Source of the DNA: Limnobacter sp. 130
GTDB lineage: Bacteria; Pseudomonadota; Gammaproteobacteria; Burkholderiales; Burkholderiaceae_B
Length of the DNA: 64,000 nt
Assembly: GCF_902506325.1 (NCBI RefSeq)
Contig: NZ_LR732328.1
Span: forward strand, 561,882-625,881
Direction: 5' to 3'
The number at the start of each line of letters is the position of its first letter. Positions within the stretch are counted from its first letter, which is position 1. Positions 18,130 through 26,013 of the stretch are shown here, piece by piece. A program made the position numbers and the translations under genes. The notes below the pieces were generated by a model. The model was not told where the DNA came from, did no database searches, and saw only the letters and a program-made list of their open reading frames with translations.

Positions 18130-18966
18130 ATGAAATTACTTAGTAGCGTTCAATGCTTTGGTGGTTTGCAAAACCAGTATGAGCATGCGTCAGAAACACT
18201 GAACTGCACCATGCAGTTCAGCGTTTACCTGCCGCCCCAAGCTCAAGCTGGGCACAAGGTGCCAGTGGCTTATTGGTTATCCGGTTTGACTTGTACGGAT
18301 CAAAACTTCGCCACCAAGGCGGGTGCTCAAAGAGTGGCTTCTGAATTGGGTATTGCTGTGGTCATGCCGGATACCAGCCCCCGAGGTAAGGATGTACCCG
18401 ACGACGCAGACAAATCCTACGATTTTGGTTTGGGTGCTGGATTTTACGTGGATGCCACAGAGGCACCGTGGAGCACCCATTACAAAATGTATAGCTACAT
18501 TGTTGAGGAATTGCCAGCACTGATCGAGTCCGCTTTGCCGGTGAGCCAGCTTAAATCGGTGTTCGGCCACTCCATGGGCGGACATGGAGCCTTGACAATT
18601 GCGTTGAATAATCCGGATCGATATGTCTGTGTAAGTGCATTTTCTCCAATAGTGAGTCCCATACAATGCCCTTGGGGGCAAAAAGCATTGGGTTTGTATT
18701 TGGGTGACAATCAGGCTGCCTGGCAGCGTCATGACACCGTGGCACTTATTCGTTCGGGTGCTTCACAACTGCCAATGCTGGTCGACCAAGGTTTGGCAGA
18801 CAACTTTTTGGTCAATCAGCTGAAAACGGAATTGTTGGAAGCGGCCTTGCAAGAAACGGGTTATAAAGCGGAAGTACGCTATCAGGCTGGGTACGATCAC
18901 AGCTATTACTTCATTGCGACCTTTATTGAAGATCATTTGCATTTTCATGCGAAGTATCTGAAATAA
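18130..18966 (+). CDS. fghA: S-formylglutathione hydrolase
   Basis: A 278-residue esterase-D type alpha/beta hydrolase that releases formate and glutathione from S-formylglutathione, completing formaldehyde detoxification after FrmA. The nucleophile elbow is GHSMGGHG (Ser near residue 149), with SGLTCTDQNF near the N-terminus and GYDHSYYFIATFIEDH at the C-terminus carrying the catalytic histidine, all hallmarks of this enzyme. One base separates the frmA stop (18126-18128) from its ATG. No frmR-type repressor gene is adjacent. Confidence 0.95.
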   Translation: MKLLSSVQCFGGLQNQYEHASETLNCTMQFSVYLPPQAQAGHKVPVAYWLSGLTCTDQNFATKAGAQRVASELGIAVVMPDTSPRGKDVPDDADKSYDFGLGAGFYVDATEAPWSTHYKMYSYIVEELPALIESALPVSQLKSVFGHSMGGHGALTIALNNPDRYVCVSAFSPIVSPIQCPWGQKALGLYLGDNQAAWQRHDTVALIRSGASQLPMLVDQGLADNFLVNQLKTELLEAALQETGYKAEVRYQAGYDHSYYFIATFIEDHLHFHAKYLK

Positions 18967-19013
18967 GCCACTCGCGCGTTGATGAAACCATATAAAAACA
19001 GAATGAGATTCAG

Positions 19014-20072
19014 ATGAGCAAATCGCTGAGATTGTCAGAAAAATGGTTTCGTCGCGGACTTTGGCTTGTCGCGGTGATATTTGCGTGGTTTTTGATCGGC
19101 TTGGGTGGCACTGTTGTGGGCGATTTGCCCAAAATAGAGCAAACAAAAACGCTTGAAGACTTTATGGATCCGATTGAGCTTAAAAAGGTTCGAGAGGAAA
19201 TTCGAAAGACTGAGCTGAATGAGCGGGAGGTCAGTGATTCGCTTGAGCAGTCGCGCCTGAAGTACAGCGCAGCCGAGGCAGATACCGATTCAGAACGTGA
19301 AAAATTCATGGCGTCTGTTGCTACCAGAAAAGCGACTGCGCTACCAGACCAAGACAAAGAATTGCTCGCACGCACCGATCGTGTGGACAACTTGCAAGCC
19401 TTGGAGCGCGTGGCATTGGCCCAGGTGGAAATGCAGCAAAAACTATTGCTGGATGCCCAGCAGGCCAACCGAAAAGCGCAATTGCGCTTGAATGAATTGG
19501 AACGAGCCGCGCAAGAAGAATACACCAGTGCCATTCAAAGCCAGGAATTGCGGGTATTCGGCTACCGCCTGGCCCTGACTTTGCCACTGTTGCTTGTTGC
19601 TGGCTGGTTTTACAAAACCAAACGCCAAAGCACCTATTGGCCGTTTGTGTGGGGTTTTATTTACTTCGCCTTGTTTGTATTCTTTGTTGAGTTGGTGCCT
19701 TACTTGCCCAGCTACGGTGGATATATTCGCTACCTGGTGGGCATTGTAATAACAGTGTTGGTGGGGCGCCAGGCCATTCTTGCCTTGAATCGATATTTGG
19801 AACAACAGCGCTTGGCTGAGGCTCAGCCGGAAACCAAGCGGCGGCAAGTTCTGGATTACGAGACTGCCCAGTCGCGTTTGCTCAAAAGCATATGCCCGGG
19901 CTGTGAGCGCAAGGTAGATTTAAAAGACACCGATATTGATTTTTGTCCGCATTGCGGCATTGGTCTTCACGACAAGTGCGGCACTTGCAACTCGCGTAAA
20001 AGCACTTTTTCAAAGTATTGTCATGCGTGTGGCACCAGTGCACGCTTGCCTGAAACTCCGGACCACGCTTAG
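19014..20072 (+). CDS. Membrane protein with periplasmic-side coiled coil and C-terminal double zinc ribbon, function unknown
   Basis: A 352-residue protein I do not recognise as a named family. It has one N-terminal transmembrane helix (about 15-35), a long charged coiled coil (about 50-170; many Glu/Gln/Lys/Arg heptads), three further hydrophobic helices (about 182-260), and a cytoplasmic C-terminus with a zinc-ribbon region. Cys pairs are CPGC, CPHC, CGTC and CHAC, spaced like two treble-clef/rubredoxin-type knuckles (about 290-345). The start is ATG 19014. It lies 47 bases after fghA, possibly co-transcribed, and its 3' end overlaps the convergent MazG-like gene by four bases. A membrane-associated regulatory or scaffold role is guesswork. 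Confidence 0.65.
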   Translation: MSKSLRLSEKWFRRGLWLVAVIFAWFLIGLGGTVVGDLPKIEQTKTLEDFMDPIELKKVREEIRKTELNEREVSDSLEQSRLKYSAAEADTDSEREKFMASVATRKATALPDQDKELLARTDRVDNLQALERVALAQVEMQQKLLLDAQQANRKAQLRLNELERAAQEEYTSAIQSQELRVFGYRLALTLPLLLVAGWFYKTKRQSTYWPFVWGFIYFALFVFFVELVPYLPSYGGYIRYLVGIVITVLVGRQAILALNRYLEQQRLAEAQPETKRRQVLDYETAQSRLLKSICPGCERKVDLKDTDIDFCPHCGIGLHDKCGTCNSRKSTFSKYCHACGTSARLPETPDHA

Positions 20073-20389
20073 TCGTTCGCTGGATACTTCACGGCATTTT
20101 TGAGCAGTTTTTTCTGGGCAGCATCCACGGGGTCGATGTGAAGCTGATTGCAAATTTGCAACAAATACAGCAGCACGTCGGCCACCTCATCTTTAACTTC
20201 ATCCAGTTTGTGCCCGTTGATTTTTCTGGATTCCTCCTCGGTCAACCACTGAAAGTGTTCAAGCAATTCAGCCACTTCAACGGACAAGGCCATGCTGAGG
20301 TTTTTGGGAGAATGGAATTTTTCCCAATGCCGTGCATTGGAAAACTCGATCAATCGCTGTTGTAGTTGCTCAAGGCTGTCTTTGTTCAT
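20069..20389 (-). CDS. MazG-like nucleotide pyrophosphohydrolase
   Basis: A 106-residue all-alpha NTP pyrophosphohydrolase of the MazG/dCTPase group. The metal-binding E-x-x-E...E-x-x-D pattern is visible: EVAELLEHFQW and DEVKDEVADVLLYLLQI. It probably hydrolyses non-canonical or damaged nucleoside triphosphates (house-cleaning function). It lacks the duplicated domain of full-length MazG, so it belongs to the short single-domain type. A terminator at 20404-20435 separates it from the Old Yellow Enzyme gene upstream, so it needs a promoter in 20390-20403 or is reached by read-through. Confidence 0.85.
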   Translation of the reverse strand: MNKDSLEQLQQRLIEFSNARHWEKFHSPKNLSMALSVEVAELLEHFQWLTEEESRKINGHKLDEVKDEVADVLLYLLQICNQLHIDPVDAAQKKLLKNAVKYPAND

Positions 20390-20403
20390 CTCTGGAGAGT
20401 ATC

Positions 20404-20435
20404 AAAAAAAACGCCAGCTTGTGACTGGCGTTTTT
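20404..20435 (-). terminator. Terminator after the Old Yellow Enzyme gene
   Basis: The stem ACGCCAG (20411-20417) pairs with CTGGCGT (20425-20431). Read on the minus strand, it is followed by a run of eight T's (A's at 20404-20411). It ends the reductase gene (stop at 20439) before the MazG-like gene begins at 20389. A T-run on the plus strand makes it bidirectional. Confidence 0.8.
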
Positions 20436-20438
20436 CAT

Positions 20439-21569
20439 TTACACATCCAGCGATGGGTAATCAATATAGCCTTCAGGCCCCGGTGCGTAATAAGTCTGTG
20501 GATTGCCTTCTGCCAATGGCGCGTTGAGCTTCAAGCGCGGCACCAGGTCAGGGTTGGCGATGTATGCACGGCCAAAGGACACGGCATCGGCCCAGCCTGT
20601 TTCAAGTGCGTTGATGGCCATTTCACGCGTGTACCCGTTGTTGACGACATAGGTGCCCTTGAATGTGTTGCGAGCCCACGCATAGTCAAAGCCGGGCACA
20701 TTACGATCACCGCCGGTTGAGCCCTCTATCATGTGTATGAAGCCGATACCGCGCTGATTCAGTTGCTCGATCAGGTAACCAAAGACAGCTTGTGGGTTGC
20801 TATCGCCCAAGTCATTGAATGGCGTCACAGGAGATAAGCGAATACCCACCTTGCCTGCACCTATTTCTGCGATCACTGCGTCAATTACCTCAAGCGCAAA
20901 GCGTGCGCGGTTTTCTGCAGAGCCGCCGTATTCGTCAGTACGGTGGTTTGCGCCGTCCCGCAAAAACTGGTCGATCAGATAGCCATTCGCACCATGTATT
21001 TCCACGCCATCAAAGCCAGCTTTGATGGCATTTGCTGCACCTTGACGATATTCATTCACCACAACTTTGATTTCTTCCACAGTCAGTGCATGTGGCACTG
21101 GTACATCGACCTTGCCATTGTGGGTGTAGGCGACCACATTGGGTTTAATTGCAGAAGGCGCGATTGGACTCAAACCGCCTGTCAGTTCAGGGTGGGTAAT
21201 GCGGCCCACGTGCCAAATTTGGGCAATAATTTTGCTGCCTGCAGAGTGAACTGCTTCGGTAATTGACTTCCAGCCCTGCACTTGCGCTTCAGAGTAAATG
21301 CCTGGGGTTGCCATGTAGCCTTTGCCAGCTGGTGCAACCTGTGTTCCTTCGCTAATGATGAGGCCAGCGTTGGCTCGTTGCTTGTAGTACTCAATATTCA
21401 TCTCACTGCCGGGAATATCACCTGCAGCCTCATCGGAACGGCAGCGGGTTAGTGGAGCCATAACCACCCGATTTTTTACTTCAATGCTGCCAATTTTTCC
21501 AGGCTGAAACAGCTTCAAATCATCCACGTTGTTGATCTGTTCATTCAAATGTGGGATCGGTGAATTCAT
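20439..21569 (-). CDS. nemA: FMN-dependent alkene reductase of the Old Yellow Enzyme family
   Basis: A 376-residue Old Yellow Enzyme. Hallmarks are the N-terminal VVMAPLTRCRSDE, the substrate-binding EIHGANGYLIDQF (H-x-x-N), EYGG, and a C-terminal SFGRAYIANPDLV. Members reduce activated C=C bonds in unsaturated aldehydes, ketones and nitro-compounds with NAD(P)H. A good ribosome site GAGGAG precedes ATG 21569. It diverges from a LysR gene at 21692; that regulator and the inverted repeat at 21596-21607 in the 122-base gap suggest local control by electrophiles. The symbol is a family-level assignment. Confidence 0.9.
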   Translation of the reverse strand: MNSPIPHLNEQINNVDDLKLFQPGKIGSIEVKNRVVMAPLTRCRSDEAAGDIPGSEMNIEYYKQRANAGLIISEGTQVAPAGKGYMATPGIYSEAQVQGWKSITEAVHSAGSKIIAQIWHVGRITHPELTGGLSPIAPSAIKPNVVAYTHNGKVDVPVPHALTVEEIKVVVNEYRQGAANAIKAGFDGVEIHGANGYLIDQFLRDGANHRTDEYGGSAENRARFALEVIDAVIAEIGAGKVGIRLSPVTPFNDLGDSNPQAVFGYLIEQLNQRGIGFIHMIEGSTGGDRNVPGFDYAWARNTFKGTYVVNNGYTREMAINALETGWADAVSFGRAYIANPDLVPRLKLNAPLAEGNPQTYYAPGPEGYIDYPSLDV

Positions 21570-21595
21570 ACGTCGTTACTCCTCTTGTGTTGCAG

Positions 21596-21607
21596 TGCAA
21601 TGTTGCA
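21596..21607. promoter_or_regulatory. Candidate operator (short inverted repeat) in the divergent OYE/LysR promoter region
   Basis: The sequence TGCAATGTTGCA is an interrupted perfect dyad (TGCAA/TTGCA with a 2-base spacer), 27 bases upstream of the reductase start codon and about 85 upstream of the LysR start. It could be a regulator binding site, but it is too short to be convincing alone. Confidence 0.25.
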
Positions 21608-21691
21608 CATTATGCGTATTCAAAGCCCACATATCTACGGAACAGTTGTTATAGTATTTATTCCTGCTGGGAATGGAAAGGGAGCACGTGA

Positions 21692-22621
21692 ATGGATCGA
21701 TTGAGACTGATGGAAACCTTCGTGAGGGTTGTCGAAACCGGTAATTTCTCGGCGGTGGCTCGGCAGTCTCACACCACCCAGTCCGCGATCAGCAAGCAAG
21801 TGCAGGCTTTGGAGGCCGACATTGGCGTGTTGCTGTTGGTACGTTCCACTCGAAGCCATTCGTTGACAGAGGCCGGGCGTCTTTACTATCAGCGCTGTCG
21901 ACAGGTGCTTGACACACTGGAGGAGGCGCGTAGCGAGGTGCTGCGCGCAGAGCACGAGGTCAGTGGTCTGTTACGAGTGGCCGCACCGGTTGCATTTGGG
22001 CGAATTCATATTGTTCCCCGCTTGGGTGCATTTTATGAGCGCTATCCCAACATGCGCATCGATTTGCAGCTTGACGACAGTTTCGTTGACTTGGTTGCGG
22101 CGGGTATCGATGTGGCGTTTCGTGTGGGCGAGTTGAAGGACAGTCGCTTGATTGCGAGGCGAATCGGCTCTGTGGCCAGAGCTGTTATTGTGTCTGAAGG
22201 GTATTTGATCCGCCATGGCACCCCCGATACACCAGAAGACTTGAGAAATCACAATTGCCTGTTGTACACGGGAATCGACAATTTCAATGAATGGACTTTT
22301 TATGGCAGCAAAGACAAGGCCATGACTGTGCGCGTAGGTAGCAACTTTCAATCGAATAGTTCCGAGGCAATTCGCCAAGGTGTACTGGAAGGTTTGGGTA
22401 TTTGCTATTCACCCACATGGATTTATGGTCGGGATATTCGAGAGGGCAGTGTGAAAACGATTTTGAATAACTACAAGCCCAGCACATTGCCTCTGAATGT
22501 CGTCTATCAACCCGAACGTCGTCCCTCAATCAAGATTAGTAGTTTTGTGGATTTCTTCACCGAGACCTTTAATCGAGATCCAGACCTATCGACCGTGATT
22601 CGATCTTATAAAATGCAGTGA
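21692..22621 (+). CDS. LysR-family transcriptional regulator, divergent from the Old Yellow Enzyme gene
   Basis: A 309-residue LysR regulator. The N-terminal winged helix is MDRLRLMETFVRVVETGNFSAVARQSHTTQSAISKQVQALE, split here into its helix-turn-helix pieces (NFSAVAR; TQSAISKQV). The remainder is the LysR substrate-binding domain with typical LRVAAPVAFGRIHIVPRL start. A ribosome site GGGAG lies upstream of ATG 21692. The divergent arrangement with the reductase gene makes that gene the likely target. The effector is unknown. Confidence 0.9.
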   Translation: MDRLRLMETFVRVVETGNFSAVARQSHTTQSAISKQVQALEADIGVLLLVRSTRSHSLTEAGRLYYQRCRQVLDTLEEARSEVLRAEHEVSGLLRVAAPVAFGRIHIVPRLGAFYERYPNMRIDLQLDDSFVDLVAAGIDVAFRVGELKDSRLIARRIGSVARAVIVSEGYLIRHGTPDTPEDLRNHNCLLYTGIDNFNEWTFYGSKDKAMTVRVGSNFQSNSSEAIRQGVLEGLGICYSPTWIYGRDIREGSVKTILNNYKPSTLPLNVVYQPERRPSIKISSFVDFFTETFNRDPDLSTVIRSYKMQ

Positions 22622-22630
22622 TAGTTCTGT

Positions 22631-23521
22631 TCAAGGGCAAGTCTCCATGGGCTGTCGTCTCATTTTGTAGGTGCCTTCCAGGGCCAGCACACTCAGCGAC
22701 AGCCAAATGGCCAAGTAAGTAGGCCATTCTTGCGCCGCAATGGTTTCCCCGATCACGAACGCAACAATCACCAATAGCACTGGTTCTACGTAGCCAAGCA
22801 ATCCAAAAAGACTGAAAGACAACATTTTGCTGGCCAAAATATAAGAAATTAGCGCGGAAGCGCTTAATACGCCCAGCAGTAAAATCAGCAAAGGCAGTTG
22901 TATTTGCAGCCCTGTCATTTGTTCCAAACCCTCGCCCGACAAGGCGAAATAAAGCGCCAGGGGTGACATCAGCAGCATGTCAAACCAAAGCCCACCCAGG
23001 TTGTCTATTTTGAATTTGGATCGAAGCACAAAGTAATACGGGTATCCCAAGCACACCACAAGGGAAGTCCAGGCAAAGCCCCCCGCCTGAAATACAGCAT
23101 TGATTACGCCAAGCGCTGCCATTAGAACGGCCAATTTTTGAAGTGAACTAAGTTTGTCTTTGTAGTAGAGGCGGCCAATCAAAACCATCACAAGCGGCAT
23201 CATGAAGTAACCCAATGAAACGTTCATCGCATGCCCATGAAGCGGTGCCCACAGGAACAGCCACAACTGTATGCCCAGTAACAAGGAAGACGCAGGCAAT
23301 ACCAGATAGAGCCTCCATTCGTTTCTCAGGCGCAGTGCAATCGATCGGACCAAGCCCCAGTCTTTTGTTCCGATCAGGAACAGGGTCATCACTGGCAAAG
23401 TCAGCAGCATTCTCCAGCCGTAAATTTCCTCTCCAGTTAAAGGCTCAAGCAGGGTGGTGTAGTAGTACATGCTGCCAAAGAGCACAGAGGCCAAAATTGA
23501 GAGAAATATGCCTTTCTGCAT
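22631..23521 (-). CDS. rarD: RarD/EamA-family inner-membrane transporter
   Basis: A 296-residue membrane protein with about ten transmembrane helices. It starts MQKGIFLSILASVLFGSMYYYTTLL and has the family-typical E-x-x-GWR near residue 35 (EEIYGWRML) and QLWLFLWAP-N-x-SLGYF (about 105-120), all of which fit RarD rather than generic EamA. RarD was first associated with chloramphenicol sensitivity; its physiological substrate is unknown. It converges with the LysR gene with a nine-base gap. Confidence 0.88.
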   Translation of the reverse strand: MQKGIFLSILASVLFGSMYYYTTLLEPLTGEEIYGWRMLLTLPVMTLFLIGTKDWGLVRSIALRLRNEWRLYLVLPASSLLLGIQLWLFLWAPLHGHAMNVSLGYFMMPLVMVLIGRLYYKDKLSSLQKLAVLMAALGVINAVFQAGGFAWTSLVVCLGYPYYFVLRSKFKIDNLGGLWFDMLLMSPLALYFALSGEGLEQMTGLQIQLPLLILLLGVLSASALISYILASKMLSFSLFGLLGYVEPVLLVIVAFVIGETIAAQEWPTYLAIWLSLSVLALEGTYKMRRQPMETCP

Positions 23522-23947
23522 GATTTACAGCGTCCTGATTTATTTGGTGTGGTGAAAAGTTAACATTTGTGAAATACGAAACATTAACTGGAATTCCTGT
23601 TTTGCCTGGTTTGTGAAATAGACAATCAATGGTTTTTTTGCGCTGCAGCAATCGTATGTCGAAATTGTTAAAAATCGAAGTCTTTAAAAATTAGCATTGT
23701 GATGAAAATCATTCATCTGGTGTATTCAAAAATGACCGCAATTCGACATTACATTTTCTGGATCTAAATTGCTGAATTCATTAATATTCGTTGGTCCAAA
23801 AACACAGGCAATCAAGGTAATAGTTTTTGGCAATCAAACAGGTGCGCTCGAGTGAGCGTTGTTCGTTGGCAAGGAAACCTTGCATTGCAGTGCGCATCCA
23901 CTGGTCCGGAGACCAGCGTTTGTCTCTCTGAACAGGTGTTTTGGATC
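23522..23947. other. AT-rich intergenic stretch upstream of the small membrane ORF
   Basis: About 425 bases without a convincing gene. It is richer in A/T than its surroundings. It probably holds the rarD promoter (minus strand) and a promoter for the plus-strand ORF at 23948. A dyad GATGAAAATCATTCATC (23701-23717) resembles a weak Fur-type iron box; matched against the 19-base consensus by eye it agrees at about 12 positions, which is too few to assign. Confidence 0.4.
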
Positions 23948-24184
23948 ATGAAAGTCTATTTGTGTTTGGTGGTGTTGTTCAGTGTTGTCGTCGCTTTGTT
24001 GCTTCGTCTTCTCGATCTTAGTTGGCCTTTGTCCATCGTAGGGGCCCTCTTGGCCTTTAGCGGGTCTACTATTTTGCTGCTGGGCTGCAGCGTTCCGCGA
24101 TTGCTCTCCGATCAAGATAACAAAGCAGGCGGCAAAAATTTCTTCAGCCTGATATTAAAAGGCACGTCTTCTAAATCTGAGTGA
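23948..24184 (+). CDS. Small hydrophobic protein of unknown function (two predicted membrane helices)
   Basis: A 78-residue ORF with a hydrophobic N-terminus (MKVYLCLVVLFSVVVALLLRLL) and a second hydrophobic stretch (PLSIVGALLAFSGSTILLLG), then a polar tail rich in Lys/Ser. It could be a real two-helix membrane protein. GGAT two bases upstream and AGGTG at 23934 give only a poor ribosome site. It lies 139 bases upstream of the sugar-dehydrogenase gene on the same strand. No homology is recognised; it could also be a chance ORF. Confidence 0.4.
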   Translation: MKVYLCLVVLFSVVVALLLRLLDLSWPLSIVGALLAFSGSTILLLGCSVPRLLSDQDNKAGGKNFFSLILKGTSSKSE

Positions 24185-24323
24185 TTGACTGCGGGTAAGG
24201 CCATATTGACCGAGTGTTGAATATGTGTAACTTTCAATCTGCGCGATCTTGAATGGATGCGATTGACGAATCGTTTCGCCATCGAATTGCGCATCAGTCT
24301 TAATCACAAAATCAGGAGACAAA

Positions 24324-25592
24324 ATGAAGAAGCTTGATAAACTTTTGTCCTGCGCAGTCTTTGCCTCGGCCAGCTTGGTCGTTGGTGGGGCAGCGATAGC
24401 AGCAGCGCCTAATCTTACCTCTACAACGGTTTTAACCAAGTTGGAAAATCCTTGGGATATGGCGTTTTTACCCAATGGAGCCATGTTTTTTACCGAAAAA
24501 TGCCATGGTTTGTCGGTCAGACTGCCGTCGGGGACAGTTAACAAATTAGTCGGCATGAAGGACGCCACAGGATACGCAGACTCCATGCCGGATCTTTTTT
24601 GCGATGGCCAGGCTGGAATGAATGGCGTAGCGGTAGATCCTGATTTTGCGAAAAATGGTTACGTGTATGTGTATTCCACATCGAGTAAATCCAGCCCTCA
24701 GACCAATCGTGTTATTCGATTGAAGGCAAATGCTGATTTGAGCAAGTTGTCTGACCGCACCGATATCGTGGATGATATTCCTTATAAAATTGCCGCCAGC
24801 GATCATCCCTTTGGCTCGTCTGGCGCGCACAACGGCGGAAGAATTCGTTTCAATTCCGGTGATGGGTTTTTGTATGTGACCACTGGCGATACACACAATG
24901 GCGTGGTGCCACAAAGCCCAACCAAACTCGGTGGAAAGGTGTTGCGCATTGATCGTAACGGAAAGGCTGCTGCTGGCAACAAACCGCCAAAAGGTTTCGA
25001 TGCCCGAATATTTACTTATGGTCACCGCAACCCACAAGGTATCGCATTCCGCCCCGGCACCAATCAGCCTGTAACAGCTGAAAATGGTCCATGGCATTCT
25101 GATGAAGTCACCGTATTAAGCAATGGCGGCAACGCGGGCTGGGACCCTCGTCCGAATGTCGGGGGCCGTGGAGACTGCCCAGACGGATATTGCGGTTACA
25201 GCCCAAATCAGATGGGTGCCATGGAGCCCGTCAAGCGTGCCGCGTTCATGTCCATGACAGACACCAAGACTTATCCCAAGGCAATGAAGCCCGCATGGAA
25301 CAATGAAAACTTGTCCCAAGGCATGTCATCAGGCGTTTTCCTGAGTGGCAAGCAGTGGAAAGACTGGGACGGGAAAATGGCGGTGGGCTACATGGGAATT
25401 GGTATTCATGGAACCCCGGTTGGTAACCGAATTGATTTGCTCGATATCAGCAAAGACGGACTGTCCGCCAAGCGAACTGTGATGCCTTTGCCCATGCCGG
25501 CGGGTCGTTTCCGTTCCGTGGTGCAGGGTCACGATGGGAACTTGTACATGGCCACCGATGAAGGTGAAATTTATCAAATCAAACCCAACTGA
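24324..25592 (+). CDS. Periplasmic sugar dehydrogenase of the glucose/sorbosone dehydrogenase (GSDH) family
   Basis: A 422-residue secreted enzyme with a Sec signal peptide (cleavage near VGGAAIAAAP, residue 30). The GSDH six-bladed propeller is recognisable: NPWDMAFLPNGAMFFTEK, GGRIRFNSGDGFLYVTTGDTH, GGKVLRIDRNG, YGHRNPQGIAFRP and ENGPW. Relatives use PQQ to oxidise aldoses or sorbosone; PQQ dependence is inferred from family only. A ribosome site AGGAGA precedes ATG 24324. A c-type cytochrome gene follows after 69 bases, giving an obvious electron acceptor. No PQQ biosynthesis gene is in the window. Confidence 0.87.
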   Translation: MKKLDKLLSCAVFASASLVVGGAAIAAAPNLTSTTVLTKLENPWDMAFLPNGAMFFTEKCHGLSVRLPSGTVNKLVGMKDATGYADSMPDLFCDGQAGMNGVAVDPDFAKNGYVYVYSTSSKSSPQTNRVIRLKANADLSKLSDRTDIVDDIPYKIAASDHPFGSSGAHNGGRIRFNSGDGFLYVTTGDTHNGVVPQSPTKLGGKVLRIDRNGKAAAGNKPPKGFDARIFTYGHRNPQGIAFRPGTNQPVTAENGPWHSDEVTVLSNGGNAGWDPRPNVGGRGDCPDGYCGYSPNQMGAMEPVKRAAFMSMTDTKTYPKAMKPAWNNENLSQGMSSGVFLSGKQWKDWDGKMAVGYMGIGIHGTPVGNRIDLLDISKDGLSAKRTVMPLPMPAGRFRSVVQGHDGNLYMATDEGEIYQIKPN

Positions 25593-25617
25593 CACACGTT
25601 TGAATTAAGCAGTTAAG

Positions 25618-25642
25618 CCGCGCAGTCTGAATGATTGCGCGG
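25618..25642 (+). promoter_or_regulatory. Intercistronic hairpin between the sugar dehydrogenase and cytochrome c genes
   Basis: CCGCGCA (25618-25624) pairs with TGCGCGG (25636-25642) over an 11-base loop, followed only by TTCTT. It may be a weak terminator or an mRNA stability element setting the ratio of enzyme to cytochrome. Confidence 0.4.
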
Positions 25643-25661
25643 TTCTTGAGAGGAAATACCC

Positions 25662-25973
25662 ATGAAGAAGTATCTCGTATTTGTTCTTTTTGGCTCAATG
25701 TTGACAGCATTGGGCAATGCAATTGCCAGTCCGGAAATGGTCAGGAAATACAATTGCACGGCTTGCCATGCCGAGGACAAGAAAAAGTACGGGCCGACCT
25801 ATCAGCAAGTCGCCTTGAAATATGCAGATGACGCGGGAGCGGCAGAAAGATTGGCCAAGAAAATTCAAACAGGAGGTGCTGGAGTGTGGGGTAACACGCC
25901 CATGCCTGCGCAGCCACGTGTGACCGACGAGGACGCATTGACAATTGCCAAGTACATTTTGGCTGTGAAGTAA
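25662..25973 (+). CDS. Class I c-type cytochrome (c-551/c-552-like)
   Basis: A 103-residue periplasmic monohaem cytochrome. After a signal peptide (cleavage near NAIAS, residue 23) the haem site CTACH lies at residues 32-36, and the methionine ligand is probably in NTPMPAQPRV (about residue 80). The C-terminal helix TIAKYILAVK completes the small cytochrome fold. AGAGGAAA before ATG 25662 is a good ribosome site. Position directly after the sugar dehydrogenase gene suggests it takes that enzyme's electrons to the respiratory chain. Confidence 0.92.
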   Translation: MKKYLVFVLFGSMLTALGNAIASPEMVRKYNCTACHAEDKKKYGPTYQQVALKYADDAGAAERLAKKIQTGGAGVWGNTPMPAQPRVTDEDALTIAKYILAVK

Positions 25974-25975
25974 AC

Positions 25976-26007
25976 AAAAAAGGCCATCACAGGGATGGCC
26001 TTTTCTT
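25976..26007. terminator. Bidirectional terminator between the cytochrome c gene and ssrA
   Basis: AAAAGGCCATC and GATGGCCTTTT form a near-perfect stem with a five-base loop, flanked by A's and T's. It can end both the plus-strand cytochrome transcript (stop at 25973) and the minus-strand tmRNA (3' end at 26014). Confidence 0.85.
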
Positions 26008-26013
26008 TTTATT

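Noticed and set aside
23701-23717. Fur box
   Set aside because: Agreement with the 19-base consensus is about 12 positions by eye and the site is far from both flanking start codons, so it is listed only as a weak note.
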